From NCBI RefSeq assembly GCF_020781975.1, contig NZ_JAJGNI010000011.1, positions 1 through 64,000 of the forward strand: 64,000 bases of DNA, read 5' to 3'. The stretch comes from Microbacterium schleiferi. GTDB taxonomy: Bacteria; Actinomycetota; Actinomycetes; Actinomycetales; Microbacteriaceae. A program made the position numbers and the translations under genes. Shown piece after piece: positions 46,369-55,907 of the stretch; position 1 is the first letter of the stretch, and every line of letters begins with the position of its first letter. The notes under the pieces were generated by a model. The model did not search any database. It saw only the letters and a program-made list of their open reading frames with translations, and was not told the DNA's origin.

Positions 46369-48936
46369 ATGGCAGACGAACAACGTCCCGAGCCGGTGCA
46401 CAACCACGGTCGAATCGATCAGGTCGACCTGCAGCTGGAGATGCAGCGGTCCTACCTCGACTACGCGATGAGCGTCATCGTCGGCCGCGCCCTTCCCGAC
46501 GTGCGCGATGGGCTCAAGCCCGTGCACCGCCGTGTGATCTACGGCATGTACGACGGCGGCTACCGCCCCGACAAGTCGTTCTCGAAGTGCTCGCGTGTCG
46601 TGGGCGAGGTCATGGGTCAGTATCACCCGCACGGTGACTCGGCCATCTATGACACCCTCGTCCGCCTCGTTCAGCCGTGGGCGCTGCGATACCCGCTAGC
46701 GCTCGGACAGGGGAACTTCGGTACCCCCGGAAACCAGGGGGCTGCCGCACCGCGATACACCGAGACCAAGATGGCGCCGCTCGCGTTGGAGATGGTCCGG
46801 GACATCGAGGAAGAGACTGTCGACTTCCAGCCCAACTACGACGGGCAGACGCAGGAGCCGATGGTGCTGCCGGCGCGGTTCCCGAACCTGCTTGTCAACG
46901 GGTCGGTGGGTATCGCGGTCGGGATGGCGACGAACATCCCGCCGCACAATCTGCGCGAGGTTTCCGCCGGCGCACTCTGGGCACTCGAGCACCCCGACGC
47001 CACCCGCGAGGAGCTTCTCGAAGCTCTCATGGAGCGGATCCCTGGCCCCGACTTCCCGACATCCGCGCAGATTCTCGGCACCAAGGGAATCAAGGATGCC
47101 TACCGCACCGGCCGCGGATCGATCACGATGCGCGCGGTGGTCAATGTCGAAGAGATCCAGGGCCGGACGTGCCTGGTGATCACGGAGCTGCCCTACCAGG
47201 TCAACCCCGACAACGTCGCGGTGAAGATCGGTGACCTCGCCCGCGAGGGCAAGATCACGGGCATCGCCGATATCCGCGACGAAACTTCGGGCCGCACCGG
47301 CCAGCGCCTGGTCATCGTGCTCAAGCGCGACGCTGTCGCGAAGGTCGTGCTCAACAACCTCTACAAGCACACGCAGCTGCAAGAGAACTTCGGCGCGAAC
47401 ATGCTGGCCATCGTCGACGGTGTGCCGCGCACGCTGCCGCTTGACGGTTTCATCAGCTACTGGATCGAGCACCAGGTCGAGGTGATCGTCCGGCGCACCC
47501 GATTCCGCCTCCGCAAGGCCGAAGAGCGGATGCACATCCTGCGCGGATACCTCAAGGCGCTCGACGCGCTCGACGAGGTCATCGCCCTCATCCGTCGCTC
47601 TGCCACCGTCGATGATGCGCGCGAGGGTCTGAAGGATCTGCTCGAGATCGACGACATCCAGGCCGATGCGATCCTGCAGATGCAGTTGCGTCGCCTCGCC
47701 GCCCTCGAACGGCAGAAGATCATCGACGAAGCCACCGAGCTCGAGGCTCAGATCCTGGACTTCCAGGCGATCCTCGCCGACCCGATGCGCCAGCGTTCTA
47801 TCATCCGCGACGAACTCACCGCTATCGTCGAGCGCTTCGGCGATGATCGACGCACCGAGATCCTGCCCGGCTACGACGGTGACATGTCGGTGGAAGACCT
47901 CATCCCCGAAGAAGAGATGGTCATCACCGTCACTCGCGCCGGGTACATCAAGCGCACGCGCAGCGACAACTACCGGTCGCAGCACCGCGGCGGCAAGGGC
48001 GTCAAGGGCGCGCAACTGCGGGCTGACGACGTCGTCGAGCACTTCTTCGTGACGACAACCCACCACTGGCTGCTGTTCTTCACGAACAAGGGCCGCGTCT
48101 ACCGGGCGAAGGCGTATGAGCTTCCCGAGGCGGGGCGCGACGCGAAGGGCCAGCACGTCGCGAACTTCCTCGCGCTCCAGCCCGAGGAAGAGATCGCTCA
48201 GATCCTCGACATCCGCGACTACCAGGCAGCCCCCTACCTGGTGCTGGCCACCCGCAGCGGCCTGGTGAAGAAGACGCGCCTGACCGAGTACGACACCAAC
48301 CGCCAGGGCGGCGTGATCGCCATCAAGCTGCGCGGCGGTGAGGGTGAGGATGCCGGAGACGAACTGACCTCCGCGATGCTCGTGGACGAAGGCGACGACA
48401 TCCTGTTGATCAGCCGGGAGGGTATGTCGCTGCGGTTCACCGCGACGGATGCTGCGCTTCGCCCCATGGGACGGGCGACCGAGGGCGTCAAGGGAATGTC
48501 GTTCCGCGGCGACGATTGCCTGCTGTCGGCATCCGTGGTTCGTGACGAGGGATACGTGTTCGTCGTCACCGAAGGCGGCTACGCCAAGCGCACGGATGTG
48601 GCCCAGTATCGGGAGCAGGGCCGCGGTGGCCTGGGCATCAAAGTCGCGAAGCTGACTGAGGATCGAGGGGTTCTCGCGGGCGGCTTGATCGTCTCGGAGG
48701 AGGACGAGGTCTTGGTGGTTCTTGCCAGCGGCAAGGTGGTACGCTCTGCCGTGGCCGAGGTCCCCGCCAAGGGTCGCGACACCATGGGTGTCGTCTTCGC
48801 CCGCCCCGATGACGAGGATCGCATCATCGCGGTCGCGCGTAACGGAGAGCGGGTTGTGGCAGAAGTCGCCGCGGCCACGGATGCGTCGGATGACGCCGCC
48901 TCCCCCCAGATCGTTGAAGGAAGTCCCGACGCATGA
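46369..48936 (+). CDS. gyrA: DNA gyrase subunit A
   Basis: This 855-residue gyrase A has catalytic tyrosine in AAPRYTETK. The quinolone-resistance region reads [13 protein letters not shown], with Ser at the position often seen as Ser or Ala. C-terminal beta-pinwheel blades with the GyrA-box RGGKGVKG follow ([12 protein letters not shown]). The acidic tail is short. It follows gyrB by 38 bp and overlaps the next gene by 4 bp. Confidence 0.98.
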   Translation: MADEQRPEPVHNHGRIDQVDLQLEMQRSYLDYAMSVIVGRALPDVRDGLKPVHRRVIYGMYDGGYRPDKSFSKCSRVVGEVMGQYHPHGDSAIYDTLVRLVQPWALRYPLALGQGNFGTPGNQGAAAPRYTETKMAPLALEMVRDIEEETVDFQPNYDGQTQEPMVLPARFPNLLVNGSVGIAVGMATNIPPHNLREVSAGALWALEHPDATREELLEALMERIPGPDFPTSAQILGTKGIKDAYRTGRGSITMRAVVNVEEIQGRTCLVITELPYQVNPDNVAVKIGDLAREGKITGIADIRDETSGRTGQRLVIVLKRDAVAKVVLNNLYKHTQLQENFGANMLAIVDGVPRTLPLDGFISYWIEHQVEVIVRRTRFRLRKAEERMHILRGYLKALDALDEVIALIRRSATVDDAREGLKDLLEIDDIQADAILQMQLRRLAALERQKIIDEATELEAQILDFQAILADPMRQRSIIRDELTAIVERFGDDRRTEILPGYDGDMSVEDLIPEEEMVITVTRAGYIKRTRSDNYRSQHRGGKGVKGAQLRADDVVEHFFVTTTHHWLLFFTNKGRVYRAKAYELPEAGRDAKGQHVANFLALQPEEEIAQILDIRDYQAAPYLVLATRSGLVKKTRLTEYDTNRQGGVIAIKLRGGEGEDAGDELTSAMLVDEGDDILLISREGMSLRFTATDAALRPMGRATEGVKGMSFRGDDCLLSASVVRDEGYVFVVTEGGYAKRTDVAQYREQGRGGLGIKVAKLTEDRGVLAGGLIVSEEDEVLVVLASGKVVRSAVAEVPAKGRDTMGVVFARPDDEDRIIAVARNGERVVAEVAAATDASDDAASPQIVEGSPDA

Positions 48937-49334
48937 CGACGGTTGCCGACAAACTCGCCAAGAAATCCAGCAAGACCACGACGAAGCAGGTGCGCCTGCG
49001 GCTCGTTTACCTTGACTTCTGGTCGGCCGTGAAGCTGTCGTTCCTCGCGGCTGTCGCGATCGCCATCGCGACCGTCGTGTTTTTCGTCCTGATCTTCCTG
49101 ATCCTGGAGAGCACGGGCCTCATCTCGCAGGCTGACGAGTTCATCGGCAGCGTGACCGGCGAAGCCTTCTCCATGTCGGCAATCTTGTCGCTCCCGCAGG
49201 TTCTGGCGTTCTCGGCGATCGTCGCGATCCTGAACCTCGTGGTCGTGACCGTTATGGGCGCCGTTGTTGCCGGCATCTACAACCTCGCGGTGAAGGTCAC
49301 CGGCGGACTCCTCGTCGGCTTCACCTCGAACTGA
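48933..49334 (+). CDS. DUF3566 membrane protein
   Basis: This 133-residue protein has a basic start ([20 protein letters not shown]) and two transmembrane helices ([21 protein letters not shown] and [20 protein letters not shown]). DUF3566 proteins are regularly found after gyrA in actinobacteria; mycobacterial members were linked to CwsA-like envelope roles, but the function here is unknown. It is translationally coupled to gyrA (ATGA). Confidence 0.88.
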   Translation: MTTVADKLAKKSSKTTTKQVRLRLVYLDFWSAVKLSFLAAVAIAIATVVFFVLIFLILESTGLISQADEFIGSVTGEAFSMSAILSLPQVLAFSAIVAILNLVVVTVMGAVVAGIYNLAVKVTGGLLVGFTSN

Positions 49335-49374
49335 CGCGCCAGCAGTTCACGCATCGGCTCGGCGAACGCCGGCG

Positions 49375-50088
49375 CTAAACGACGGTGGTGCCGAGCAGGG
49401 TACCGATCGCGTAGGTTGCCGCTAGCGCCAGCGCGCCACCGATAACCAGGCGCAAGACGGCGCGTCCCTGCGACGCGCCGCCCAGGCGCGCGGAGATAGA
49501 ACCGGTGACCGCCAGCGCGATGAGCACTGCCACGACGGTGACCGGCACCCGCCACTCCGGCGGGGGGAGCAGAATCGCGAGCAGCGGCAGAAGCGCTCCG
49601 AACGTGAACGCCACAGCCGACGAGAACGCGGCTTGCCACGGGCTGACGAGGTCGTCCTGATCGATGTGCAGTTCCACCTCGAGGTGAGCCGCGAGGGCGT
49701 CGTGGGCCGTGAGCTCCTTCGCGACCTGCACCGCGGTGTCGCGACTGAGACCCCGCTCCTGGTAAAGCTGCGTCAACTCTTCCAGCTCTTCCGCCGGCAT
49801 CTCGGCCAGTTCGCGGCGCTCTTTCGCGATGAGTGCGCGTTCGCTGTCGCGCTGACTGCTCACCGACACGTACTCGCCGAGCGCCATCGAGATAGCGCCA
49901 CCGACGAGGCCGGCCACACCTGCGAGCAGGAGCGCCGGAGTGTCGGTCGTCGCGCCCGCGACACCGACAACGAGTGAGGCAACGGAGACGATGCCATCAT
50001 TGGCACCGAGAACACCGGCTCGCAGCCAGTTGAGCTTCTGGCTCACGCCGGTGGCGTGCGGCTCGTGGGCGTGTGTTGCGTCTGTCAC
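49375..50088 (-). CDS. VIT1/CCC1-family iron/manganese transporter
   Basis: This 237-residue protein has the VIT/CCC1 signature KLNWLRAGVLGANDGIVSVASLVVGVAGA. A glycine-rich helix with MALGEYVSVSSQRDSE follows, then a cytoplasmic metal-binding loop with many Glu residues (RRELAEMPAEELEELTQLY). The last helices are at the C-terminus. It probably moves Fe(II) or Mn(II) out of the cytoplasm. It converges with the gyrA operon. Confidence 0.9.
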   Translation of the reverse strand: MTDATHAHEPHATGVSQKLNWLRAGVLGANDGIVSVASLVVGVAGATTDTPALLLAGVAGLVGGAISMALGEYVSVSSQRDSERALIAKERRELAEMPAEELEELTQLYQERGLSRDTAVQVAKELTAHDALAAHLEVELHIDQDDLVSPWQAAFSSAVAFTFGALLPLLAILLPPPEWRVPVTVVAVLIALAVTGSISARLGGASQGRAVLRLVIGGALALAATYAIGTLLGTTVV

Positions 50089-50269
50089 GCCGCTCAGTCA
50101 ACAACTCACCATGGCGGTGCGCAATGAAGGATCGGCTAAGCGAACTCCGACGGCGGACCGGGAGGGGCCGCGCGGAGCGCTCGCTGCGACCCAGCGCCCG
50201 GATTCGTGGAAACCGCGCCCCGTCGGGTAAAGTCTTGGAGGTTGACGGTGCGATGCGCCGACAGCGCAC

Positions 50270-50343
50270 GGGGCTATAGCTCAGGCGGTTAGAGCGCTTC
50301 ACTGATAATGAAGAGGTCCCAGGTTCAAGTCCTGGTAGCCCCA
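50270..50343 (+). tRNA. tRNA-Ile (GAT)
   Basis: This is a 74-nt cloverleaf. The acceptor stem pairs GGGGCTA with TAGCCCC and the D-arm is AGCTCAGG-type. The anticodon stem CTTCA/TGAAG holds CTGATAA with anticodon GAT. The T-arm is CAGGTTCAAGTCCTG. The CCA is not encoded. Confidence 0.96.
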
Positions 50344-50353
50344 CGCAAGCCCC

Positions 50354-50426
50354 GGGGCCTTAGCTCAGTTGGTAGAGCGCCTGCTTTGCAAGCAGGATGT
50401 CAGGAGTTCGAATCTCCTAGGCTCCA
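50354..50426 (+). tRNA. tRNA-Ala (TGC)
   Basis: This is a 73-nt cloverleaf. The acceptor stem pairs GGGGCCT with AGGCTCC (one G-T pair). The anticodon stem CCTGC/GCAGG holds TTTGCAA with anticodon TGC. The T-arm is AGGAGTTCGAATCTCCT. It lies 10 bp after tRNA-Ile. The pair is usual near gyrA and no rRNA gene is next to it. Confidence 0.96.
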
Positions 50427-50535
50427 CAGTTTTCCTCCGGAGGTTCCCTGCCTCTCGCAACGTCACGCGCGCGTAACAGCCGCCGCGTAGCGTTGCGACA
50501 CCGCGGCACGTGCGTGCGCGGCGAAGGGAGCTGAC

Positions 50536-51891
50536 GTGTCGACGCTGCGGTTCGGGGTGTTCGAGGTGTACGGCCCGCAAGTGGGTGGCACGCTCAGTTG
50601 GCCGCATCCGCTCAGCGACTCGATCGACTTCGCCGACCCGGAGCGCTGGGTGCGCCTTGCGAAGGTCATGGATGCCACCGGTTTCGACTTCCTCTTCTTC
50701 GCCGACGGCTATGGCTATCCGATCGTCGGGGATGACATCAGTGCCGACGCCGTTGCGCAGGGCATCAACTTCTCGGGGTACGACCCCGCAACGCTACTCC
50801 CGGTGCTCATGCGCGAGACGTCCGACCTCGGATTCGTCGTCACCGCGACCACCGGCATCGACCACCCCGTCCAGCTCGCCCGCCGCTTCTCAACCCTGGA
50901 CCTGATCTCGGGTGGACGGATCGGCTGGAACATCGTCACGGGCGCCTCGCAGAACGCTGTTGCAGAACTCTTCGGCCATGACGGGATGGTCGCGCACGAC
51001 ACCCGCTACGCGATGGCCGAAGAGTACGTCTCGCTGGCGCGGCGCTACTGGGAGGATGCCTGGAGTGACGACGCGCTCATAGCCGACCGCGATTCCGGCG
51101 TCTACGCGCAACGGTCCGGCATCCATCGGGTGGTCTACGAGGGTGACCACTACCGCTCCCGCGGCTACTATGGCGCGCCCCCTACGCCGCAGCGCACGCC
51201 CCTGCTCTTCCAGGCCGGCACCTCTCCGGCCGGTCGGGCCTTCGCCGCGCGGCACGCCGAGTGCGTGTTCGTCCAGGCGACCACACCGACTCACACGGCA
51301 TCCGCCGTTGCCGACCTGCACCGGCGCGCCGGCGACGACGGGCGCACGACACCGCTCGTGACGATGGCGGGGCTGACCGCTATCGTTGCCGAGACCTCTG
51401 CCGAGGCGAGGGAGCTTGCCGACGAGTTCGACAAGATGCAGACCGACGATGTTGTGGCGACTCTCTACGCGGGCAACACCGGCATCGATCTGCGAACCCT
51501 CGATCCCGATCAGACTCTCCACCAGGTGCTCGACGCCGGCGGACCGATCGGACAGATGGGCACCAGCAACATCGAGCGATTCCTCGGCAGCGCGGAGCGA
51601 CCTGCTCCGACGGTGCGGGAGATTCTCGACGAGCTGCGCGGCCGCGGCACGCGGGGCTTCCGTCTGGTCGGAGACCCGACCGAGGTGGCTGACGGGGTCG
51701 AGGAACTTGCGGCCCGCACGGGACTCGACGGGTTCCTGATCGAGCCCGTCTTCGGAACCCGGGATGTCGAGGCGTTCGGTGACCTCGTTCTTCCGATTCT
51801 GCGCGAGCGCGGACGGCTTGCGCCGCGGCGATCGGATGCGACGTTCCGGTCCCGCATGCGGGGGATGCTGCCGGCAGCTCCCGTATCGTAA
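50536..51891 (+). CDS. LLM-class flavin-dependent monooxygenase
   Basis: This 451-residue protein resembles the NtaA/SnaA/DszA group of bacterial luciferase-like monooxygenases, which use FMNH2 from a partner reductase. It shows GFDFLFFADGYGYP, ATTGIDHPVQLARRFSTLDLISGGRIGWNIVTG, YVSLARRYWEDAW and LLFQAGTSPAGRAFAARHAECVF. The substrate is unknown. The GTG start has AAGGGAG 6 bp upstream. No reductase gene is adjacent. Confidence 0.9.
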   Translation: MSTLRFGVFEVYGPQVGGTLSWPHPLSDSIDFADPERWVRLAKVMDATGFDFLFFADGYGYPIVGDDISADAVAQGINFSGYDPATLLPVLMRETSDLGFVVTATTGIDHPVQLARRFSTLDLISGGRIGWNIVTGASQNAVAELFGHDGMVAHDTRYAMAEEYVSLARRYWEDAWSDDALIADRDSGVYAQRSGIHRVVYEGDHYRSRGYYGAPPTPQRTPLLFQAGTSPAGRAFAARHAECVFVQATTPTHTASAVADLHRRAGDDGRTTPLVTMAGLTAIVAETSAEARELADEFDKMQTDDVVATLYAGNTGIDLRTLDPDQTLHQVLDAGGPIGQMGTSNIERFLGSAERPAPTVREILDELRGRGTRGFRLVGDPTEVADGVEELAARTGLDGFLIEPVFGTRDVEAFGDLVLPILRERGRLAPRRSDATFRSRMRGMLPAAPVS

Positions 51892-51895
51892 GTCC

Positions 51896-52333
51896 ATGGA
51901 TCTGCGGGTCGCGGCTTACTCGATCGTCATAGACGACGACAGGCGCATGCTGCTCGCGCACTGGAACGAAGGCGGTGCCTCCGGCTGGACCCTTCCTGGC
52001 GGCGGCCTCGAACCCGGCGAAAGTCCGGATGCTGCGGCACGCCGCGAAGCCCGCGAAGAGACCGGCTACCGCGTTGCGCTCGACGAACTTCTCGGCATCC
52101 ACTCGCGCGTGATCCCCGCCCGCCGCCGACTCGTGGCCGGGTCGGATCTGCCGCTGCAGGCACTGCGCATCGTCTACCGCGCCCACGTCACCGGCGGCGA
52201 GCTGCGCAACGAAACCGATGGCACAACGGATCGAGCCGAGTGGTTCCCGCTGTCGGAGGTGCGGCGACTGAAGCGCGTCAGCCTCGTCAACATCGGCCTG
52301 CGGATGGCGGGACTGGAGTCCTTCGCGCGCTGA
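51896..52333 (+). CDS. NUDIX hydrolase
   Basis: This 145-residue NUDIX protein has a complete box: GGLEPGESPDAAARREAREE followed by TGY. It hydrolyses a nucleoside-diphosphate-linked substrate that cannot be named from sequence. It starts 5 bp after the monooxygenase stop. A hairpin terminator follows. Confidence 0.92.
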   Translation: MDLRVAAYSIVIDDDRRMLLAHWNEGGASGWTLPGGGLEPGESPDAAARREAREETGYRVALDELLGIHSRVIPARRRLVAGSDLPLQALRIVYRAHVTGGELRNETDGTTDRAEWFPLSEVRRLKRVSLVNIGLRMAGLESFAR

Positions 52334-52351
52334 AGGCTTCAGCGCAAACGA

Positions 52352-52380
52352 CTGCGGCGCCCGGAAACCGGGCGCCGCAG
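52352..52380. terminator. Bidirectional terminator between convergent genes
   Basis: CTGCGGCGCCCGG (52352-52364) and its exact complement (52368-52380) enclose AAA. It lies 19 bp from the NUDIX stop and 17 bp from the opposing gene's stop, so it can serve both. Confidence 0.75.
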
Positions 52381-52396
52381 CACTGGCTGATCTGAA

Positions 52397-52981
52397 TCAG
52401 GCGTCGGGAGCGCGCAGCGGGTCGTCGGCAACCCACAGCTCGTCGTCTGCCCGCAGGGTCTGCCAGGCGGCGTAAAGCACACCGGCTGCTGCGATCACAC
52501 CGAGGATGATGGCGAACACGCCACCGGCGCCGATCCCCTGCTTCTGGGGCTCGAGGGCCGACAGCTTCTTGGACAGCTTCTTCGAGACATCCTTGCCGTA
52601 CTTGTCGGCGAGCTTGGCGTACTTCTTGGCGTCGGGCGCAGACAGTCCACGGCCCGCAGCGAGTCTCGCGCGAGTCTCGTTTGCGGCGTCCCATGCCGAG
52701 AGGGCCGAACCGACGACGGCTCCCGTCGCAGGGATCGCTCGGTTGGTCAGGAACGACTTGGACGATGCGAGTCCGCGCTGGACATACGGCTGCGCGTACT
52801 TGCCGTAGGCCTCCTGAACCTGAGGTACGACCTGCTCGCGGCCGTAGTTGCCCAGCTGCCGACCGGCTTCCCGGGCGATGTCAGCGGCTTCGCCGACGAG
52901 CACCTGCTGCGACTCCCAAATGTCGTTCGCGTGCTTCTGGAGCTTGCGGAGTTCCTTCTTGCGCTTGCGGCTGAGGCTCAC
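52397..52981 (-). CDS. Membrane-tail protein of unknown function
   Basis: This protein of about 194 residues has a basic coiled-coil start (SLSRKRKKELRKLQKHAND). Amphipathic helices follow (AADIAREAGRQLGNYGREQVVPQVQEAYGKY), then a Lys-rich segment (YGKDVSKKLSKKLSAL). One transmembrane helix near residue 165 (GVFAIILGVIAAAGVLYAAW) and a short acidic tail complete it. It resembles actinobacterial proteins annotated only as hypothetical. The GTG at 52981 has GGGAGG 5 bp upstream and is chosen over a longer frame. Confidence 0.8.
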   Translation of the reverse strand: MSLSRKRKKELRKLQKHANDIWESQQVLVGEAADIAREAGRQLGNYGREQVVPQVQEAYGKYAQPYVQRGLASSKSFLTNRAIPATGAVVGSALSAWDAANETRARLAAGRGLSAPDAKKYAKLADKYGKDVSKKLSKKLSALEPQKQGIGAGGVFAIILGVIAAAGVLYAAWQTLRADDELWVADDPLRAPDA

Positions 52982-53075
52982 GGGGCCCTCCCTGTCGTGT
53001 CGACGTGGTCTTCCCATCTTGCCATGTGTGCCGCAGACGGGAAGTGTTCACGGCGAACTCTGAAAGAATGGCGTC

Positions 53076-53648
53076 ATGCCTCAGCACACCGCGGTCGCCA
53101 CGATCCACACCAACCACGGCGACATCGTCGTCAACCTGTTCGGGGACCAGGCCCCGCGCACCGTCCAGAACTTCGTCGGGCTCTCTGACGGAAGCCGTGA
53201 GTGGACGCACCCGGCCACCGGTAAGCCGGGCGAGGGCGCGCTGTACACGGACGTCATCTTCCACCGCATCATCGAAGGCTTCATGATTCAGGGCGGTGAC
53301 CCGCTGGGCGTCGGCACAGGCGGACCGGGATACAACTTCAACGACGAGATCAGCCCCGAACTCACCTTCACCGAGCCCTACAAGCTCGCAATGGCCAACG
53401 CGGGCCTCCGCCGCAACGCGATCACCGGCCAGCCCGAGGGCACGAACGGTTCCCAGTTCTTCATCACGGTCCCCGGCCAGGGTGGCCGAGGACCCGAGTG
53501 GCTGCAGGGCAAGCACACGATCTTCGGTGAGGTCGCGGATGACGACTCCCGCCGTGTCGTCGACGCGATCAGCGCCGTTGCCACCGGCCCGGGCGATCGT
53601 CCGATCGAGCCCGTCGTGATCTCGTCGATCGACATCGCTTCGGTCTGA
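53076..53648 (+). CDS. ppiA: Peptidyl-prolyl cis-trans isomerase (cyclophilin)
   Basis: This 190-residue cyclophilin has NFVGLSDGSRE, FHRIIEGFMIQGGDP, AMANAGLRRN, NGSQFFITVP and HTIFGEV in the canonical order. It has no signal peptide, so it is cytoplasmic. It is divergent from the preceding membrane-tail gene, as in related actinobacteria. Confidence 0.95.
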   Translation: MPQHTAVATIHTNHGDIVVNLFGDQAPRTVQNFVGLSDGSREWTHPATGKPGEGALYTDVIFHRIIEGFMIQGGDPLGVGTGGPGYNFNDEISPELTFTEPYKLAMANAGLRRNAITGQPEGTNGSQFFITVPGQGGRGPEWLQGKHTIFGEVADDDSRRVVDAISAVATGPGDRPIEPVVISSIDIASV

Positions 53649-53667
53649 CCGGAGGGCGGCGTCCGCC

Positions 53668-54531
53668 GTGACGACTTCCGACGAGTTCCGCAGCAACCGC
53701 GATAACTTCTGCTACCGGCATCCGGACCGGCAGAGCTTTGTGCTGTGCCAGCGCTGCATGCGCACGATCTGCCCGGAGTGTCAAACCCCGGCAGCAGTCG
53801 GGGTCATCTGCCCGGAGTGCCTGCGTGAGCAGCGTGCGACGCAGACCACTGCCCAGAAGAAGGCCGAGCGACGCTGGTCTCGGGCTCCGATGACTGTCGG
53901 AACCCAGCGACCGACGGCGACCTACGTCATCATCGCGATCACGGCGGCGGTCTTCGTTCTTCAGCTTTTCATCCCCGCGCTCGAGGGCATCTTCGCCTTC
54001 AACAGCGCCTTTGTGATCCCATCGATCGCATTCGAGCCGTGGCGGTTGCTCACGGCTGTCTTCTTGCACTCGAGCTTCTTCCACATCGGACTGAACATGC
54101 TCGCGCTGTGGATGATCGGCAGATCGCTGGAGCCGCTTCTCGGTCACGCGCGATTTGTCGCGCTGTACCTGCTTTCGGGACTCGGCGGATCCGTGGGCGT
54201 CGCGTTGATTGCGCCCGGCATCTGGGTAGTCGGAGCCTCGGGCGCCGTCTTCGGTCTCCTTGGCGCGCTGTTGGTGATCGGTCGTCACATCGGGGCGAAC
54301 ATCACCGGCATCCTGATCGTGCTCGGCATCAACCTCGTGATCGGATTCGTCCCGGGGTACAACATCGCGTGGCAGGCGCACATTGGCGGCCTTGTCGTCG
54401 GAGCACTCATCGGGCTCGTGTTCGCCCGAACCCGCACGCGGGCTCGCCAGCCGCTGCAGATCGGACTTCTCATCGCTATCGGCGTCGGCTTGTTGGCGCT
54501 GCTGGCGATCCCCGCCGTGTTCTACGTGTGA
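53668..54531 (+). CDS. Rhomboid-family intramembrane serine protease
   Basis: This 287-residue protease has an N-terminal cysteine/histidine zinc-binding segment (YRHPDRQSFVLCQRCMR, CPECQTPA, CPECLRE). Six or seven transmembrane helices follow. The catalytic Ser is in VVGASGAVFGLLG, the His in AWQAHIGGLVVG, and the HSSFFHIGLNM loop is typical. It starts at GTG shortly after the cyclophilin gene. Confidence 0.93.
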   Translation: MTTSDEFRSNRDNFCYRHPDRQSFVLCQRCMRTICPECQTPAAVGVICPECLREQRATQTTAQKKAERRWSRAPMTVGTQRPTATYVIIAITAAVFVLQLFIPALEGIFAFNSAFVIPSIAFEPWRLLTAVFLHSSFFHIGLNMLALWMIGRSLEPLLGHARFVALYLLSGLGGSVGVALIAPGIWVVGASGAVFGLLGALLVIGRHIGANITGILIVLGINLVIGFVPGYNIAWQAHIGGLVVGALIGLVFARTRTRARQPLQIGLLIAIGVGLLALLAIPAVFYV

Positions 54532-54541
54532 TTCATCCACA

Positions 54542-54567
54542 GATTCATCCACACCTGGGGATGAATC
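54542..54567 (+). terminator. Hairpin after the rhomboid gene
   Basis: GATTCATCC (54542-54550) and GGATGAATC (54559-54567) form a 9-bp stem. The left arm overlaps a pair of 12-bp direct repeats containing TCATCCACA. Confidence 0.55.
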
Positions 54568-54603
54568 ACAGCGGTGTAATTCGGTGGGTACCGATCCGCG
54601 CGG

Positions 54604-54843
54604 CTAGCGCCAGCGTGTGGTCATGAGGAAGCCGACGAAGGCGATCCCGAATCCGATGACGAGGTTCCACGCGTCGATCCCGGGAATCGGGAACTGCATG
54701 CCGCTGATGTAGAAGACCAGAACCCAGACCAGGCCGAGCAGCATGAGCCCGATCATGACCGGCTTGAACCAGACAGGGTTCGGTGCGGAATCCGCGCTGC
54801 TGCTCTCGACGATCGGTTCGTCGTCGTTGCTCGGGCGTGCCAT
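54604..54843 (-). CDS. crgA: Cell division protein CrgA
   Basis: This 79-residue protein has an acidic N-terminus and two transmembrane helices (VMIGLMLLGLVWVLVFYISG and WNLVIGFGIAFVGFLMTTRW). PVWFKPVM and IPGIDAWNL are CrgA hallmarks. CrgA interacts with FtsZ, FtsQ and PBPs at the septum in actinobacteria. It is located near pknB as in mycobacteria. Confidence 0.93.
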   Translation of the reverse strand: MARPSNDDEPIVESSSADSAPNPVWFKPVMIGLMLLGLVWVLVFYISGMQFPIPGIDAWNLVIGFGIAFVGFLMTTRWR

Positions 54844-54954
54844 GCGTCAAGTCTAACTGCCAGGGCTCCTCCAGCAGGAGACGAATAGAATCGCCCGTGA
54901 TGTACGACGCCCGGTGACCTGGGCCCAAACGAGGACTCAGACGAGGGGGATGCC

Positions 54955-55752
54955 GTGGGTGATGCGGAGGAGACGCCGCAGCTGACCCGGCGATCGCGTC
55001 GCACCACGATGCGCCGCCGCCGGGTGAGCGTCCTCGGCGTGATCGGGGAACTACTCATCACCGTCGGTGTCCTCGCCTTCCTCTATGTCGGTTGGCAGTT
55101 GTGGCTCGGAGACGTCATCCAGGGCGCGCAGAAGAACGCTGCCGGCAGCGAGTTGTCGGAGCAGTGGGCACAGGCAGCAGAGACTGGATCTCCAACGCCG
55201 GATGCTTCGGCCTCGCCGGAGCCGACCGCCACCACCGACGCCGACGTTTCCATCCCTGTTCTCGGGCAGCCCGATGACGCGCAAGAGTTCGCTGTCATGC
55301 GTGTTCCCCGCTGGGGCTCGGACTACATGGTGCCGGTCGCGGGCGGTGTGACGCGTGCACGAACGCTCGACCCGATCGGCATCGGTCATTACCCGGGCAC
55401 GCAAATGCCGGGAGAGACCGGGAACTTCGCCGTCGCCGGCCACCGCACGACGTACGGCAAGCCGTTCTCCGACATCGAGACCCTGCGGATCGGCGATGCG
55501 ATCGTCGTCGAAACTGAAGCCGGCTGGTACACCTATCGGTTCCGCACCCTCGAGTATGTGAAGCCGACCGAGACCTCAGTGCTCAACGCGACGCCGCAGC
55601 TGGATGTCGCAGCCGGCGATGCCTACATCACGTTGACCAGCTGCAGTCCGCGCTGGAGCATGACGGAGCGCATCGTCGGGTACGGCGTGTTCGAGTCGTT
55701 CACTCCCCGCGAAGCCGGCCCGCCCGCATCCCTCACGGAAGGAATCGCCTGA
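54955..55752 (+). CDS. Class E sortase
   Basis: This 265-residue transpeptidase attaches LAXTG-type surface proteins to peptidoglycan. A basic cytoplasmic start is followed by a transmembrane helix (VLGVIGELLITVGVLAFLYVGW). The extracytoplasmic sortase barrel has FAVAGHRTTYGKPF (catalytic His) and YITLTSCSPRWSMTERIV (TLTSC catalytic Cys and a downstream Arg). The start is GTG. It overlaps the next small gene by 1 bp. Confidence 0.92.
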   Translation: MGDAEETPQLTRRSRRTTMRRRRVSVLGVIGELLITVGVLAFLYVGWQLWLGDVIQGAQKNAAGSELSEQWAQAAETGSPTPDASASPEPTATTDADVSIPVLGQPDDAQEFAVMRVPRWGSDYMVPVAGGVTRARTLDPIGIGHYPGTQMPGETGNFAVAGHRTTYGKPFSDIETLRIGDAIVVETEAGWYTYRFRTLEYVKPTETSVLNATPQLDVAAGDAYITLTSCSPRWSMTERIVGYGVFESFTPREAGPPASLTEGIA

Positions 55753-55907
55753 TGTATGCCGCTCTCTGGCACGTGCTGCCCGGCCCGTGGTGGGCAAAGG
55801 TCGCGATTCTCACCGTGATGGCCGCCGCTGTTCTGTACGGCCTCGTGTTCTACGTTTTCCCCTGGATCAGTGAGCTGACCACTCCGCAGGACGCGACAGT
55901 CGGGTGA
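55752..55907 (+). CDS. Small single-helix membrane protein
   Basis: This 51-residue protein begins MYAALWHVLPGPWWAKVA and has a transmembrane helix (ILTVMAAAVLYGLVFYVFPW), then a short polar tail. Its ATG overlaps the sortase TGA by one base and its stop overlaps the amidotransferase start by 4 bp. It is therefore translated within a coupled operon. The function is unknown; a partner of the sortase is possible. Confidence 0.75.
   Translation: MYAALWHVLPGPWWAKVAILTVMAAAVLYGLVFYVFPWISELTTPQDATVG

Noticed and set aside
50270..50426. The tRNA-Ile/tRNA-Ala pair as the spacer of an rRNA operon.
   Set aside because: No 16S or 23S sequence surrounds it. The following DNA encodes the flavin monooxygenase.
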